A program made the translations under genes and the position numbers. From NCBI GenBank assembly GCA_037445875.1, contig JBBIJR010000054.1:1-24517 (forward strand): a DNA stretch of 24,517 nt. Direction: 5' to 3'. The stretch is from JBBIJR01 sp037445875. GTDB lineage: Bacteria > CLD3 > SB21. Positions 7,949 to 16,067 of this stretch are shown one piece after another (the stretch's first letter is position 1; the number at the start of each line of letters is the position of its first letter). The notes beneath the pieces are model-generated. The model was not told the DNA's origin. It ran no database searches and saw nothing but the letters and a program-made list of their open reading frames with translations.

Positions 7949-9883
7949 TCAGGGCTGCTCCGGCACCTGCAGACTTGGATTCAGTTGAGTGGTGTCCAGA
8001 GAAACCGGGACGAAAACGCTGTCTTTTTGCACCAGAAGGTTCTCCGGCTGATGGTGCTTGACCAGTTCTTTGTTGCGGTAAATGGATCCGAACTTCTCTT
8101 TCCTGATGGTACCGTCGGCCATTTCGACATGCCGGATCCATGAGTATTTGTAGTGTTCGTCCTTCTCTCCCACATGGCCTTCATAGATCGGGCCCTCGTA
8201 TTCCACCTTCCTGCCGTCCTTCTTCCCTATCAGCTTGAAGAACATCTTGGTACGCTTCAGATCTACATAATTCTGAACGAGAAGCAGATGGCCGGTGTCG
8301 TTCTCGAACTTCAGGTCTGGAGCGGGATCAAAAACTGTCGCGTCCAAACCCACGGGGCGATAGTACTTGACCTCGAAGGAGTGGTTCACCCGATTGACTA
8401 CTTTCAGCCCGGCGAAGAAGACCGTTCGGAACAAAGTACTGGAAACCTGACAGATACCACCTCCGTACTGGGGCTCGGAGCTGTCCCCGTTCACAATCAC
8501 GAGTTCCTTGAGGTAACCGTTGGCGCTGTCCACCTTTCCCATCAGACGGATAAAAGAGAACTTATCACCGGGGTGCAGGAACACGTTCTGGAAACGTTTG
8601 GACGCATGATTGATATTGTATTTGCGATTTTCCGGGGAACCGAAGAAATCCGTTACTCCGGTCGCCAAAACATCCGACAGGCCGAACTCGTTATCCGGAT
8701 TGGCCACGCCGCCCACCAAATGGGCGACTTTCAGCTGGACGGTGTGGTTCCTTGTCGAATCTAGCACTTCAAAGCGCAGGGTGTCGTTGATCGCGGCAAC
8801 GGACGAAGTTACATCGAGGTAGTACCCGTCTTTGGCTATCCCCTCCACAATCGGCCTGCCGTCGTCGCTGCGAACCACAAGGTCCTCTTTCGGAACGTAC
8901 AGGTATTTCGCAATCCGCTGATTAAGATGGTTCCTCAGCCTCTCTGTGTTGAGTACGGGATAGAGGTAGTAGTTTCCCCACTCTCTTATCTTCTTGAACT
9001 CGACCCAGTTTCTAACCTCCCACAGCGGTAGTGACCACGTATCGTAGTTGTAGCCGTCGTAACTGAAGGTCATGATCAGCGATCGGCGGACAAGACGTTC
9101 GGAAAGCCGTCGGGCCCGGTCGGCCATCTCGGCATCGATGTCGGCCGCTTTATGGTGAACGTCCACCACGAGGTCCGAGATGCGGAGGTCTTGCAGCATC
9201 ACGCGGTATTGAGACAGCACGTTCTCCTGACTGAAACCCAGTCCATCCCGCCCCGCTACGACGACGAACTGCCGGCCGTTGCTGCGTACCGTGGCATCGA
9301 TCGGGAGTCTTTCCCTGAGGTTGGGTATCGCGTTGGTCACCAACTGAACGAGCCGCTCCGCATCGAACCAGGACCGGACGCTGTAGGTACGGTCCGAAAA
9401 TAAGGAGGCAAGCCGTATGCGCTGGTTCTCTTCGAACCACGGCGAACGCGTCTCTCTGAACAGGCGATAGAGGGTCTCCTCGACGTCGAGGAACATCGGT
9501 ACATCGCCGTTGGAGAGAAAATACTGGCCATCGCTGCTCAGAATGATGATACGCTCGCGACGGAACTGATTGACAAGGTCATAAAGGGCCGCTCGGGCTT
9601 CGCGTATTGTCAGGCCACCCACGTTGCCAGGGCCCACTTTGGTGCGCCATGGGACTCGGTTGGAGAGGTAATCGCTGTGAATGACAAGCACCAGCAGAAG
9701 AAGTCCGGTTGTGACCAGCAGCCACCCCGTTGTTCGGATCAGAGCAATTTGCAAAGGCGAAATACGCGGGCGACGCCGAAGGGAACGCGATTTGGCCTGC
9801 GGTTCGTCGGCGCCGGCGACAACGATGGAATTCCCTACGAAACTCTCGAGATCTGAAAGGATTGCTTTCGAAACATGCTGCAT
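7949..9883 (-). CDS. VanW-domain membrane-anchored protein
   Basis: 644 residues. A basic cytoplasmic N-terminus (RSLRRRPR, about 33-40) precedes one membrane helix at about 45-68, so most of the protein is extracytoplasmic. The middle (about 75-400) resembles the YoaR/peptidoglycan-binding-4-like region that precedes VanW domains. The VanW domain lies at about 415-545 and contains HPGDKFSF, the hallmark EPQYGGGICQVSSTLF with C478, and NHSFEV with H501. VanW proteins act on or near peptidoglycan; some clostridial members have been reported to be L,D-transpeptidases, with the cysteine as the expected nucleophile. The C-terminal 90 residues are unassigned. The start is the first ATG in frame, without a clear Shine-Dalgarno. 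The gene stands alone between mutY and nth. Domain identification is firm; enzymatic role is inference. Confidence 0.85.
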   Translation of the reverse strand: MQHVSKAILSDLESFVGNSIVVAGADEPQAKSRSLRRRPRISPLQIALIRTTGWLLVTTGLLLLVLVIHSDYLSNRVPWRTKVGPGNVGGLTIREARAALYDLVNQFRRERIIILSSDGQYFLSNGDVPMFLDVEETLYRLFRETRSPWFEENQRIRLASLFSDRTYSVRSWFDAERLVQLVTNAIPNLRERLPIDATVRSNGRQFVVVAGRDGLGFSQENVLSQYRVMLQDLRISDLVVDVHHKAADIDAEMADRARRLSERLVRRSLIMTFSYDGYNYDTWSLPLWEVRNWVEFKKIREWGNYYLYPVLNTERLRNHLNQRIAKYLYVPKEDLVVRSDDGRPIVEGIAKDGYYLDVTSSVAAINDTLRFEVLDSTRNHTVQLKVAHLVGGVANPDNEFGLSDVLATGVTDFFGSPENRKYNINHASKRFQNVFLHPGDKFSFIRLMGKVDSANGYLKELVIVNGDSSEPQYGGGICQVSSTLFRTVFFAGLKVVNRVNHSFEVKYYRPVGLDATVFDPAPDLKFENDTGHLLLVQNYVDLKRTKMFFKLIGKKDGRKVEYEGPIYEGHVGEKDEHYKYSWIRHVEMADGTIRKEKFGSIYRNKELVKHHQPENLLVQKDSVFVPVSLDTTQLNPSLQVPEQP

Positions 9884-9923
9884 GGGGGTGCTATTGCCGT
9901 CGGCTACCCTTGTATGGCACTTT

Positions 9924-9938
9924 GGAAATTGTTACCTT
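9924..9938 (-). promoter_or_regulatory. AAGGTA-N3-ATTTCC leader element, copy 2 (VanW gene)
   Basis: The minus strand reads AAGGTAACAATTTCC in the divergent gap, with AAGGTA 50 bases from the VanW-gene ATG. It has the same spacing as the copies before dcd and the lipoprotein gene. The rest of the gap 9884-10002 shows no convincing -35/-10 pair for nth. Confidence 0.27.
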
Positions 9939-10002
9939 GCATCTGGCATCAACCGTAAGTTTATTCAAATCGCCCTATATTTTCAACAGTTATGTCGGAT
10001 CA

Positions 10003-10659
10003 ATGACCAATCGGCAGCTTGCGCGCGTTCTCCGTATTCTCACAGACAACCAGAACCACTGGCCTCTTCCGGCGGTCAGCTTGCTTCCGGCCCTTCATCA
10101 ATCTCCTTTTCGGGTGCTGGTTTCGACCGTTCTGAGCCTCAGAACCAAGGACGCCGTTACCATCGAGGCGAGCAACCGGTTGTTTGCCGAGGCCGATTCG
10201 CCCGCCCGGCTGTTGTCGCTAAGTAAAAAGCGCGTCGCGCGATTGATCTACCCCGTCGGATTTTACAACGTCAAGGCGGCTCAACTTCATGATATATCCC
10301 GGTCACTCATCGAGCGATTTGACGGCAACGTGCCCGACACGCTTGAGGACCTTCTCACGCTCAAAGGGGTAGGAAGAAAGACGGCGAATCTGGTCCTCAT
10401 CCTCGGTTACGGTCAGCCTGCCATATGCGTAGACACCCACGTCCACAGAATCTCCAACCGCTGGAACTACGTCCGAACCAGGACGCCTAATGAAAGCGAA
10501 CTTGAGCTCAGAAAGACCTTACCGCGCCGGTACTGGATGAGCTATAACAACCTGCTGGTGTCTTTCGGTCAGAACATCTGCAGGCCGGTAACGCCTATGT
10601 GCAGCCGCTGCCCTGTTCGTCCTCTGTGCCCGCGCCGCGGCGTCACCCGTCACCGTTAG
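10003..10659 (+). CDS. nth: Endonuclease III (DNA glycosylase/AP lyase)
   Basis: 218 residues from ATG 10003. The enzyme excises oxidised pyrimidines and nicks at the abasic site. The helix-hairpin-helix LKGVGRKTANLVL (120-132) carries K126, the Schiff-base lysine, and D144 in CVDTHVHR is the catalytic aspartate. The 4Fe-4S cluster ligands are C193-x6-C200-x2-C203-x5-C209. The frame is open about 270 bases upstream, but that part is antisense to the VanW gene and lacks family similarity, so the start is taken where the fold begins. The lesion-recognition loop reads VLSLRTKD where E. coli has LLSAQATD. The sensor kinase follows 16 bases later. Confidence 0.94.
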   Translation: MTNRQLARVLRILTDNQNHWPLPAVSLLPALHQSPFRVLVSTVLSLRTKDAVTIEASNRLFAEADSPARLLSLSKKRVARLIYPVGFYNVKAAQLHDISRSLIERFDGNVPDTLEDLLTLKGVGRKTANLVLILGYGQPAICVDTHVHRISNRWNYVRTRTPNESELELRKTLPRRYWMSYNNLLVSFGQNICRPVTPMCSRCPVRPLCPRRGVTRHR

Positions 10660-10675
10660 CCGGGAACTTGCTGCC

Positions 10676-12241
10676 ATGATTCTGCGCTCACTGCGACACG
10701 AGTCCCTTGTTGTATTCCTCGCCGTTTCGCTGCTCCCGGCGGTCCCCTTGATCTTCACCGTCCAGTGGGCTCTGAAGGAACAGCTAGAGATTCCGGCTGG
10801 AAATGCCGTCACGAAGGCCATCGAGGATGCCGGGTGGTTGAGTGAGTTGGCCATCCAGGAGCAGCGGCGCAAGGCCATCGAGCGTACCTTTGCGCTGGCC
10901 GTCCATTCCGACTTCCGACGATGGGCGGACAGAACCCTCGACCATCCTTCGGGAGGATCGCTGGCCGGTGTGCCGCCTTACGAGGAGTCCGGCATCGGCG
11001 GTCTCGCGCTGCTAAGTCCCGGGGGGGAGGTTCTGTTCTCTCGAGCCACACAACCGGGTGTCGACCTGGCCAGTGTCCTGCTTGATACCACCACCGTCCG
11101 AGCGCCGCTTCAGACCGGCCAATCACGGTCCGACTACATCGACGAGCGCCACACCATCGTGGTCGCTGTTCCTTTTTCCGTTGCCGCAGGCCGGTCCGGT
11201 GCGCTGGTTACGGCAACACTTCTCCCTGCCGACCTGCGTGGCCGTGCCGACCGTATTCGCGCGGTGACCGTCGCTCTTCACGCCACGGCCGGTGAACGCC
11301 AGAGAATTCACGGCACTGTTCTTCGGTACATCCTGCTATGCTATTTAGCAGCAGCTTTGCTTGGGCTGGGTGCCACCATGTGGATAACGCATCGAACGGT
11401 GAGCCCCTTGAGGGAGTTGGCTTTCGCGATGGAGCAGGTGATAGGAGGCAATCTTGAGTACCAGACCCATCTGAAGGCACGTAACGATGAGATAGCAAAC
11501 CTGGTCGGGCTGTTCAATCGAATGGCTCAGAGCATTCGCCAACACCAATCCAGACTGCTGTTCCTGGAAAAGATGGCTGCATGGCGGGATATCGCTCAGC
11601 GAATGGCCCATGAGATCAAGAACCCTCTGACTCCGATCCAGCTTACGATCCAGCAGTTGCAGGACTCGTACGCCACCAACGACGACGAGTTCAAGAGGCT
11701 TCTCGATTCCGCCTGCGAGATCATCCAGGAAGAGATCGAAAGTCTCAGCACCTTGACGAAGGAGTTTTCGGATTTTGCACGGCTTCCTGCGCTGACCTTT
11801 CGTCCCACGAATCTGAACCAGCTGATAGAGGAAACGGCGCGCTTATATCCGAACGCCCCGGTTCAGATGGAACTCGCGGGCGGCCTGCCCGATCTTTTTC
11901 TGGATCGCGAAGCCGTGCGGCGTGTGCTAATGAACCTGATCGAGAATGCGCTTCAGGCCATACACGACCGGACGGAGGGGGCCGTTCAGGTCCGGACCGC
12001 CATGGAGGAAGGTCTGATTCGACTGATGATCCGCGACAACGGTCATGGTATCCGAAAGGACTGGCTGCCGCGCGTCTTTGAGCCCCATTTCTCCACGAAA
12101 ACCACGGGCATGGGCCTCGGTCTCGCCATCGCGAAGACCATTGTGGAGGAGCACGGCGCCCGCATAAACGTCGACAGCATCGAGAACCTCGGAACGAGCT
12201 TCATCATCGAGTTTCCCATCAACCAGCACCATCCTCTGTAG
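10676..12241 (+). CDS. NtrY-like membrane sensor histidine kinase
   Basis: 521 residues. Membrane helices lie at about 11-31 and 214-236, enclosing a sensor region of about 180 residues with no domain I recognise. A HAMP domain (about 237-290), HisKA with H312 in MAHEIKNPLTPIQL, and HATPase_c follow. The ATPase domain has N424 in LIENALQA, D454 in DNGHGI and the G2 box TGMGLGLAIAK (477-487). The extended H box HEIKNPLTPIQL is the hallmark of NtrY and its relatives, which usually pair with sigma-54-dependent NtrX-type regulators. No such regulator is adjacent; the only sigma-54 activator in the window (20260-22389) lacks a receiver domain. It is in a row with nth and the EVE gene. Confidence 0.88.
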   Translation: MILRSLRHESLVVFLAVSLLPAVPLIFTVQWALKEQLEIPAGNAVTKAIEDAGWLSELAIQEQRRKAIERTFALAVHSDFRRWADRTLDHPSGGSLAGVPPYEESGIGGLALLSPGGEVLFSRATQPGVDLASVLLDTTTVRAPLQTGQSRSDYIDERHTIVVAVPFSVAAGRSGALVTATLLPADLRGRADRIRAVTVALHATAGERQRIHGTVLRYILLCYLAAALLGLGATMWITHRTVSPLRELAFAMEQVIGGNLEYQTHLKARNDEIANLVGLFNRMAQSIRQHQSRLLFLEKMAAWRDIAQRMAHEIKNPLTPIQLTIQQLQDSYATNDDEFKRLLDSACEIIQEEIESLSTLTKEFSDFARLPALTFRPTNLNQLIEETARLYPNAPVQMELAGGLPDLFLDREAVRRVLMNLIENALQAIHDRTEGAVQVRTAMEEGLIRLMIRDNGHGIRKDWLPRVFEPHFSTKTTGMGLGLAIAKTIVEEHGARINVDSIENLGTSFIIEFPINQHHPL

Positions 12242-12252
12242 AAAGGAACCGT

Positions 12253-12663
12253 ATGGCGTATTGGATTGTCAAAACGGAACCCACGTCGTATTCATTTGAC
12301 CGTTTGTTGAAGGATCGCCAGACGACATGGGACGGCGTACGAAACCCCCAGGCACTGAAATACATTGCCTCGATGGCGCCGGGAGACGCAGTTCTGATCT
12401 ATCACACGGGAGCCGAGAAGCGTATTGTCGGATTAGGGGAGGTTGTCTCCAAGCCCGTCCCGGACCCGAAGCAACACGATCCGCGTGTGCTGGTCGTCGA
12501 TCTCCGCGCCCAGCGTCCGGTAAAGCGACCGGTACTCCTGGCCGAAATCAAGAAACAACCGGAGTTGGCCTCCCTCAAGCTCGTTCGCCAGGCACGATTG
12601 TCCGTGATTCCCGTTGATGCCGGCCAGTGGAAGACCCTCATGCGCATGGCGGACGAATCGTAG
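12253..12663 (+). CDS. EVE-domain protein (PUA-like, thymocyte nuclear protein 1 family)
   Basis: 136 residues, consisting of one EVE domain. The motifs MAYWIVKTEP, TWDGVRNPQALKYI, VLIYHTGAEKRIVGLGEV and the C-terminal RLSVIPV are those of the bacterial EVE/THY28 family. EVE domains share the PUA/YTH fold and are thought to recognise modified bases in DNA or RNA; the specific ligand of bacterial stand-alone EVE proteins is not established. AAAGGA lies about six bases before the ATG. It begins 11 bases after the sensor-kinase stop, so it is probably the last gene of the nth-kinase-EVE unit. Its vicinity to repair genes fits a modified-base reader but does not prove it. Confidence 0.9.
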   Translation: MAYWIVKTEPTSYSFDRLLKDRQTTWDGVRNPQALKYIASMAPGDAVLIYHTGAEKRIVGLGEVVSKPVPDPKQHDPRVLVVDLRAQRPVKRPVLLAEIKKQPELASLKLVRQARLSVIPVDAGQWKTLMRMADES

Positions 12664-12789
12664 GTCACGCATCGGGATCGAGATCGTTGTAAGACGGTGG
12701 AACACCAGTAGCTGCATATCGCTTTATGCCCTCTTGAACAGCCCGGTTATCGTGCCGGCGTATAATCGTTGCTTGCCTGGACAAGGTGG

Positions 12790-13803
12790 CTATCGTTCGA
12801 AGAGAATCACCTGGTTGACATCGCCTGAAGCCGCGATGTTTCGAAACTGAAGGTAGGTCTCCTCGTGTAACTGCGCCTGAAGATGTTCGTCCATCACCGC
12901 ACAAGAAAGGCGGGAACCAAGCTGCACGAATTGCAAGTGGAGGAGGGCCGAAAACAGGCCGATCTCCGAATCGGCAAGCCATGGCATTCCCTCCCGTAAG
13001 GGTAGCCGGAGGAGATCAAGCGCTCTCGTCAATGCATGCCTTGTGACTTCAGACTGGAACCGCCCGATCGTTCTCCGCAAGCCGTCAGAGAGTTGTTCCG
13101 TGCGCTGTTCCTCTTGCCGGATCTTGATTTCCTCAAAGACGGTTTGCATGAATTCAACGTACCTTTTCGCGGAGAGGCTTTGCCCCAGGGCCTCGTTGAG
13201 CTCCACCATGCGCTCGACGGGGGCGCCGACCGACCGCCGGCCCTTACCCGGAAGCGGACGTGATCGGAGTTCTCGAATTCGCACCTCCAGTCCCGCAAGC
13301 CGTTCTTCCAGGATGCCCAGTTCCCGTTTTGCTTGCGTCCTGTGTTCCTCCGGTCCGGCCAATCGCATATCCTGCAATTCCTTCGCTAGCCTCAAACGTT
13401 TCTGCTCTAGTCGCGCAATCTCCGATTTCAACCGGATTGTGTCGCTTCTGGACAGTATCCGGCGAGAACTCACGATGAACCGGTGGCGCTCATAGGTTTC
13501 ACGGTAACGGGCCTTTTCCTTCTCCTTCTCCGCAATGGATTCGTGGAGATTCTCGAACTTCGCGATTCTCTTCGCAATGCGTCGGATTTCAGCCTCATAG
13601 ATCTGGATCTGGCGGCGGGCCCTGGTATTGTCTCCCTCCACGTGCACTTTTTCCAGATCCGCGATTTCCTTGCGCAGGCCCTCGACATTCTTTTCCAGAT
13701 GGCGAAGTTCGACAACCTTTTCGCGCAGTTTGACAACTTCCTTTTCGAGCTGCTCGTACCGCGCGGCTTTCTTCGCAATATCCCGGTATTCGTCTTCCGA
13801 CAA
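12790..13803 (-). CDS. C-terminal half of an SMC/YhaN-like coiled-coil ATPase (split or frameshifted)
   Basis: 337 residues from TTG 13803. Residues 1-180 are highly charged heptad-like coiled coil. Residues about 190-337 form a globular C-terminal lobe resembling the second half of an ABC/SMC-type ATPase. LADSE (276-280) sits where LSGGE/Q is expected, a Walker-B-like CAVMDEHL (301-308, D305-E306) follows, and the chain ends in QVILFER, without the usual H-loop histidine. The frame is open for 22 further codons upstream of the TTG and runs into the preceding ORF one base out of register. GAGGAA eight bases before TTG could serve as a ribosome-binding site. Either this is a separate subunit or the two ORFs are one interrupted gene. 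It has no known family name that I can give. Confidence 0.65.
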   Translation of the reverse strand: MSEDEYRDIAKKAARYEQLEKEVVKLREKVVELRHLEKNVEGLRKEIADLEKVHVEGDNTRARRQIQIYEAEIRRIAKRIAKFENLHESIAEKEKEKARYRETYERHRFIVSSRRILSRSDTIRLKSEIARLEQKRLRLAKELQDMRLAGPEEHRTQAKRELGILEERLAGLEVRIRELRSRPLPGKGRRSVGAPVERMVELNEALGQSLSAKRYVEFMQTVFEEIKIRQEEQRTEQLSDGLRRTIGRFQSEVTRHALTRALDLLRLPLREGMPWLADSEIGLFSALLHLQFVQLGSRLSCAVMDEHLQAQLHEETYLQFRNIAASGDVNQVILFER

Positions 13804-13853
13804 CTCGGGCGTTCCTCGTTCAAGCAGAAGCCGGTGGTTATCTAGCTCGTCTA

Positions 13854-14621
13854 TTACGTTATCGAGTTTTCGTCCACGTAGTCGCTCAACCGATCGAACT
13901 GCAGCACTTCCTTGCGGTTCTTTTGGATTCCCTCCAGCACCTTGCCGCGCATCTCCTCCAACTCCGCCAGCTCGAGGTTCAACCGTTCGGTCTCTTTCCT
14001 GTATTGAGCAGAGATCGCCAGCTCCTCGCTGAACGTGTGTTCCTCTCGCTTATACAGTTCGACACGCTCCGAAGCCAATGCGAGGACGTCGCCAAGAGTT
14101 GCCAGGAACTGCAGGTACGGAATCGTTCCCAGCAGCATCGAACAAAAGCCGGGATCGTTCAGCCGACGGATCAACGGGCGTCGCGGGACCAGCAGATCTA
14201 TCATGGCATCGTACACCGCCCAGTGGGAATTCGAATCTCCGGTCCGGGAAACCGCGATCCGTTCTCCGGCCCACGCCTTCCAACGCATTCTATCGGCCTC
14301 CATTCGCAAGTCCCATTTGTTCCGTTTTTCGGCTGCCCGCCACCGCACCAGGTTCCCGTCCTTCCAGCGTTTTTCCATGGCCAGTGAGGTGGCGTCCGCC
14401 TTCATCGATACCTCGATGTGCCCTGCCTTTCCGGACGGTGGTCGAACAAGTTCGTCCTCGTATTCGTCAAGGCAGAGCAGGGAGCGCAGTCCTCGAACAA
14501 GGCCCGTCTTTCCACCCGCCGGGCCCATGTGAATCGTCTGGAGACCCCTGTCGAAACGCTGAGCGAACCGGTCGAGGCCGCCGATCCCGGATACTTCCAC
14601 GGATTCAATGAGGATTGCCAT
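13854..14621 (-). CDS. N-terminal half of an SMC/YhaN-like ATPase with deviant Walker A
   Basis: 255 residues. The N-terminal pattern beta strand, RGLQTIHMGPAGGKTGLVRG, then a helix RSLL resembles the start of YhaN/RecF/SMC ATPases (consensus GLxxIyGPNgaGKSTLlraL). The P-loop, however, is one residue short: G33-P-A-G-G-K38-T39. Residues about 184-251 form coiled coil leading straight to the end, so signature, Walker B and D-loop are missing here; candidates occur in the next ORF (12790-13803). ATG 14621 starts the conserved strand and has only a weak GGA upstream. It is divergent from der. It could be a genuine subunit of a two-protein ATPase or the front of a frameshifted 610-residue protein. 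ATPase activity is uncertain. Confidence 0.65.
   Translation of the reverse strand: MAILIESVEVSGIGGLDRFAQRFDRGLQTIHMGPAGGKTGLVRGLRSLLCLDEYEDELVRPPSGKAGHIEVSMKADATSLAMEKRWKDGNLVRWRAAEKRNKWDLRMEADRMRWKAWAGERIAVSRTGDSNSHWAVYDAMIDLLVPRRPLIRRLNDPGFCSMLLGTIPYLQFLATLGDVLALASERVELYKREEHTFSEELAISAQYRKETERLNLELAELEEMRGKVLEGIQKNRKEVLQFDRLSDYVDENSIT
13867..13870 (-). other. A4 run at which one extra base would fuse the two SMC-like ORFs
   Basis: On the minus strand GAC GAA AAC TCG runs on to TAA at 13856-13854. Adding one A gives GAC GAA AAA CTC, which continues for 22 codons reading KLDNVIDELDNHRLLLERGT and two more residues into the downstream ORF with no stop. The joined text is typical coiled-coil sequence, which supports an original single frame. 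Confidence 0.55.
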
Positions 14622-14643
14622 CGAGTTCCACAGGGTAAGTTTG
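14615..14643 (+). promoter_or_regulatory. Candidate Bacteroidota-style promoter for der
   Basis: TAAGTTTG at 14636-14643 matches the Bacteroidota -7 box TAnnTTTG exactly, and TTG at 14615-14617 lies 18 bases upstream where the -33 TTG/TTTG would be expected (usually a base or two further). It would give a leader of about 55 bases. The element overlaps the first codons of the divergent SMC-like ORF. Weak evidence on its own. Confidence 0.25.
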
Positions 14644-14705
14644 ATGTTGAAATGGCGGCTTATCTTATTAAATTCTCACGCTGTTTTCAAGTTCTTACAC
14701 GCAAT

Positions 14706-16067
14706 ATGAAACAGAATCGAGTTCCTGTCATAGCCATTGTAGGCCGTCCGAACGTGGGCAAGTCGACTCTGTTCAACCGCATCATCGGCCGCCAGGATGC
14801 CATCGTACACGGGACACCCGGCGTTACCAGAGACCGACATTATGAATTGACCGACTGGAATGGCTGCCAATTCATGTTGGTCGACACCGGCGGCTACATA
14901 CCTCAGTCGCACGACAGCGTCGACGCGGCCGTGCGCGAACAGGCGGAATTGGCCATCGATGAAGCGGACGCAGTCCTCTTCGTGATCGACGCCGGGAGCG
15001 GCCTGACGATCGCCGAGCAGCAGATTACGGACCACTTGAAACGCTCCGACAAGCGCTGTGTGCTCGTGATCAACAAGGCCGACAATCCCCGCACTACCCA
15101 GACGGTGATGGCGGACGAACAGATCTACCGGTTGGGATTGAGCGATCCGGTTTGTATCTCCGCCATCAGCGGTCAGAATGTCGGGGACCTGCTGGACCGG
15201 GTGTTGACTCTGGTCGGAGAAGGTTTTCTTAAGTCGGTGGACGAAATCGTCTATGAATCCAATCTGCTTCAGCTGGCCGTTATCGGCAAGCCTAACGTCG
15301 GCAAATCCTCGTTCGTGAACGCCGTTACGGGCGAGAATAAACTTATCGTGTCCGACACTCCCGGAACGACGCGTGATTCCATCCACACGGATATCACCTT
15401 CGACGGTCAGCGCTTTCGTCTTATCGACACGGCCGGCCTCCGCCGCCGGGCAAAAGTCAAGGAGAACATCGAATTTTACAGTACCCTCCGCACGCTCAAG
15501 ACCATCCAGGAATGCGACGTAGCCGTCCTCCTGATCGACGCGGTCGAGGGGCTCGCCGATCAGGACATCCGGGTTCTCGAGGAAGCCCGCCAACTGAAGA
15601 AAGGCCTGCTGATCGCCGTCAACAAATGGGACTTGATCGAAAAAGACGACAAGACGTACCTGAACTACGAACGCCGGCTGAAGCAGGCCATTGAGCCCAC
15701 CACGTACGTGCCGGTCGTTTTCATCTCCTCGCTGACCCGGCAGCGTGTGACGCGTGTGCTCGAACTCGCCAAAAGAGTCTACGGCGAACGCAATAAGACC
15801 ATAAGCACCTCCCGCCTCAATCGTTTTCTTGCCGAGGCCATCGCTCGCAATCATCCTCCTGCCGTGCGCGGCAAGGACATCCGCATCAATTACATCACGC
15901 AGATCAAGTCGAGGCCGCCCGTATTCGCTCTTTTTTCGAACGAGCCTGCTCTTCTGCCCCCGAATTACCGTCAATATCTGGAGCACCGTATGCGAGAGAC
16001 CTTCGGTTTTGCCGGCGTTCCGCTGTCTCTGACCTTTCGTAAGAAGAGCAAGGATCGAGTCGCATGA
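14706..16067 (+). CDS. der: Ribosome-assembly GTPase Der (EngA)
   Basis: 453 residues from ATG 14706. Der is an essential double GTPase that acts in 50S subunit maturation. GTPase domain 1 has GRPNVGKS (13-20), DTGG (60-63) and NKAD (123-126). Domain 2 has GKPNVGKS (194-201), DTAG (241-244) and NKWD (306-309). A C-terminal KH-like domain spans about 365-449, with the basic tail KKSKDR. All nucleotide-binding motifs are intact and the length is standard. The frame is open 96 codons upstream, but that portion lies antisense to the SMC-like ORF. No Shine-Dalgarno is evident. The stop overlaps the start of the secreted metalloprotease as ATGA. Confidence 0.97.
   Translation: MKQNRVPVIAIVGRPNVGKSTLFNRIIGRQDAIVHGTPGVTRDRHYELTDWNGCQFMLVDTGGYIPQSHDSVDAAVREQAELAIDEADAVLFVIDAGSGLTIAEQQITDHLKRSDKRCVLVINKADNPRTTQTVMADEQIYRLGLSDPVCISAISGQNVGDLLDRVLTLVGEGFLKSVDEIVYESNLLQLAVIGKPNVGKSSFVNAVTGENKLIVSDTPGTTRDSIHTDITFDGQRFRLIDTAGLRRRAKVKENIEFYSTLRTLKTIQECDVAVLLIDAVEGLADQDIRVLEEARQLKKGLLIAVNKWDLIEKDDKTYLNYERRLKQAIEPTTYVPVVFISSLTRQRVTRVLELAKRVYGERNKTISTSRLNRFLAEAIARNHPPAVRGKDIRINYITQIKSRPPVFALFSNEPALLPPNYRQYLEHRMRETFGFAGVPLSLTFRKKSKDRVA

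Noticed and set aside
9901..9940. TGGCAC...TTGC resembling a sigma-54 -24/-12 promoter before nth
   Set aside because: The distance between TGGCAC and TTGC is far too long (16 bases instead of about 5).
9937..9965. TTGCAT-17-TTTATT as a sigma-70 promoter for nth
   Set aside because: Only 3/6 and 4/6 matches; too weak to list as a feature.
12664..12789. Bidirectional terminator between the EVE gene and the SMC-like ORF
   Set aside because: Only a short CCGG...CCGG repeat is present, with no stable stem followed by a T tract on either strand.
13860..13880. Programmed -1 frameshift signal between the SMC-like ORFs
   Set aside because: No tandem slippery heptamer and no evident downstream stem-loop or pseudoknot; error or mutation, or two genes, explains it as well.
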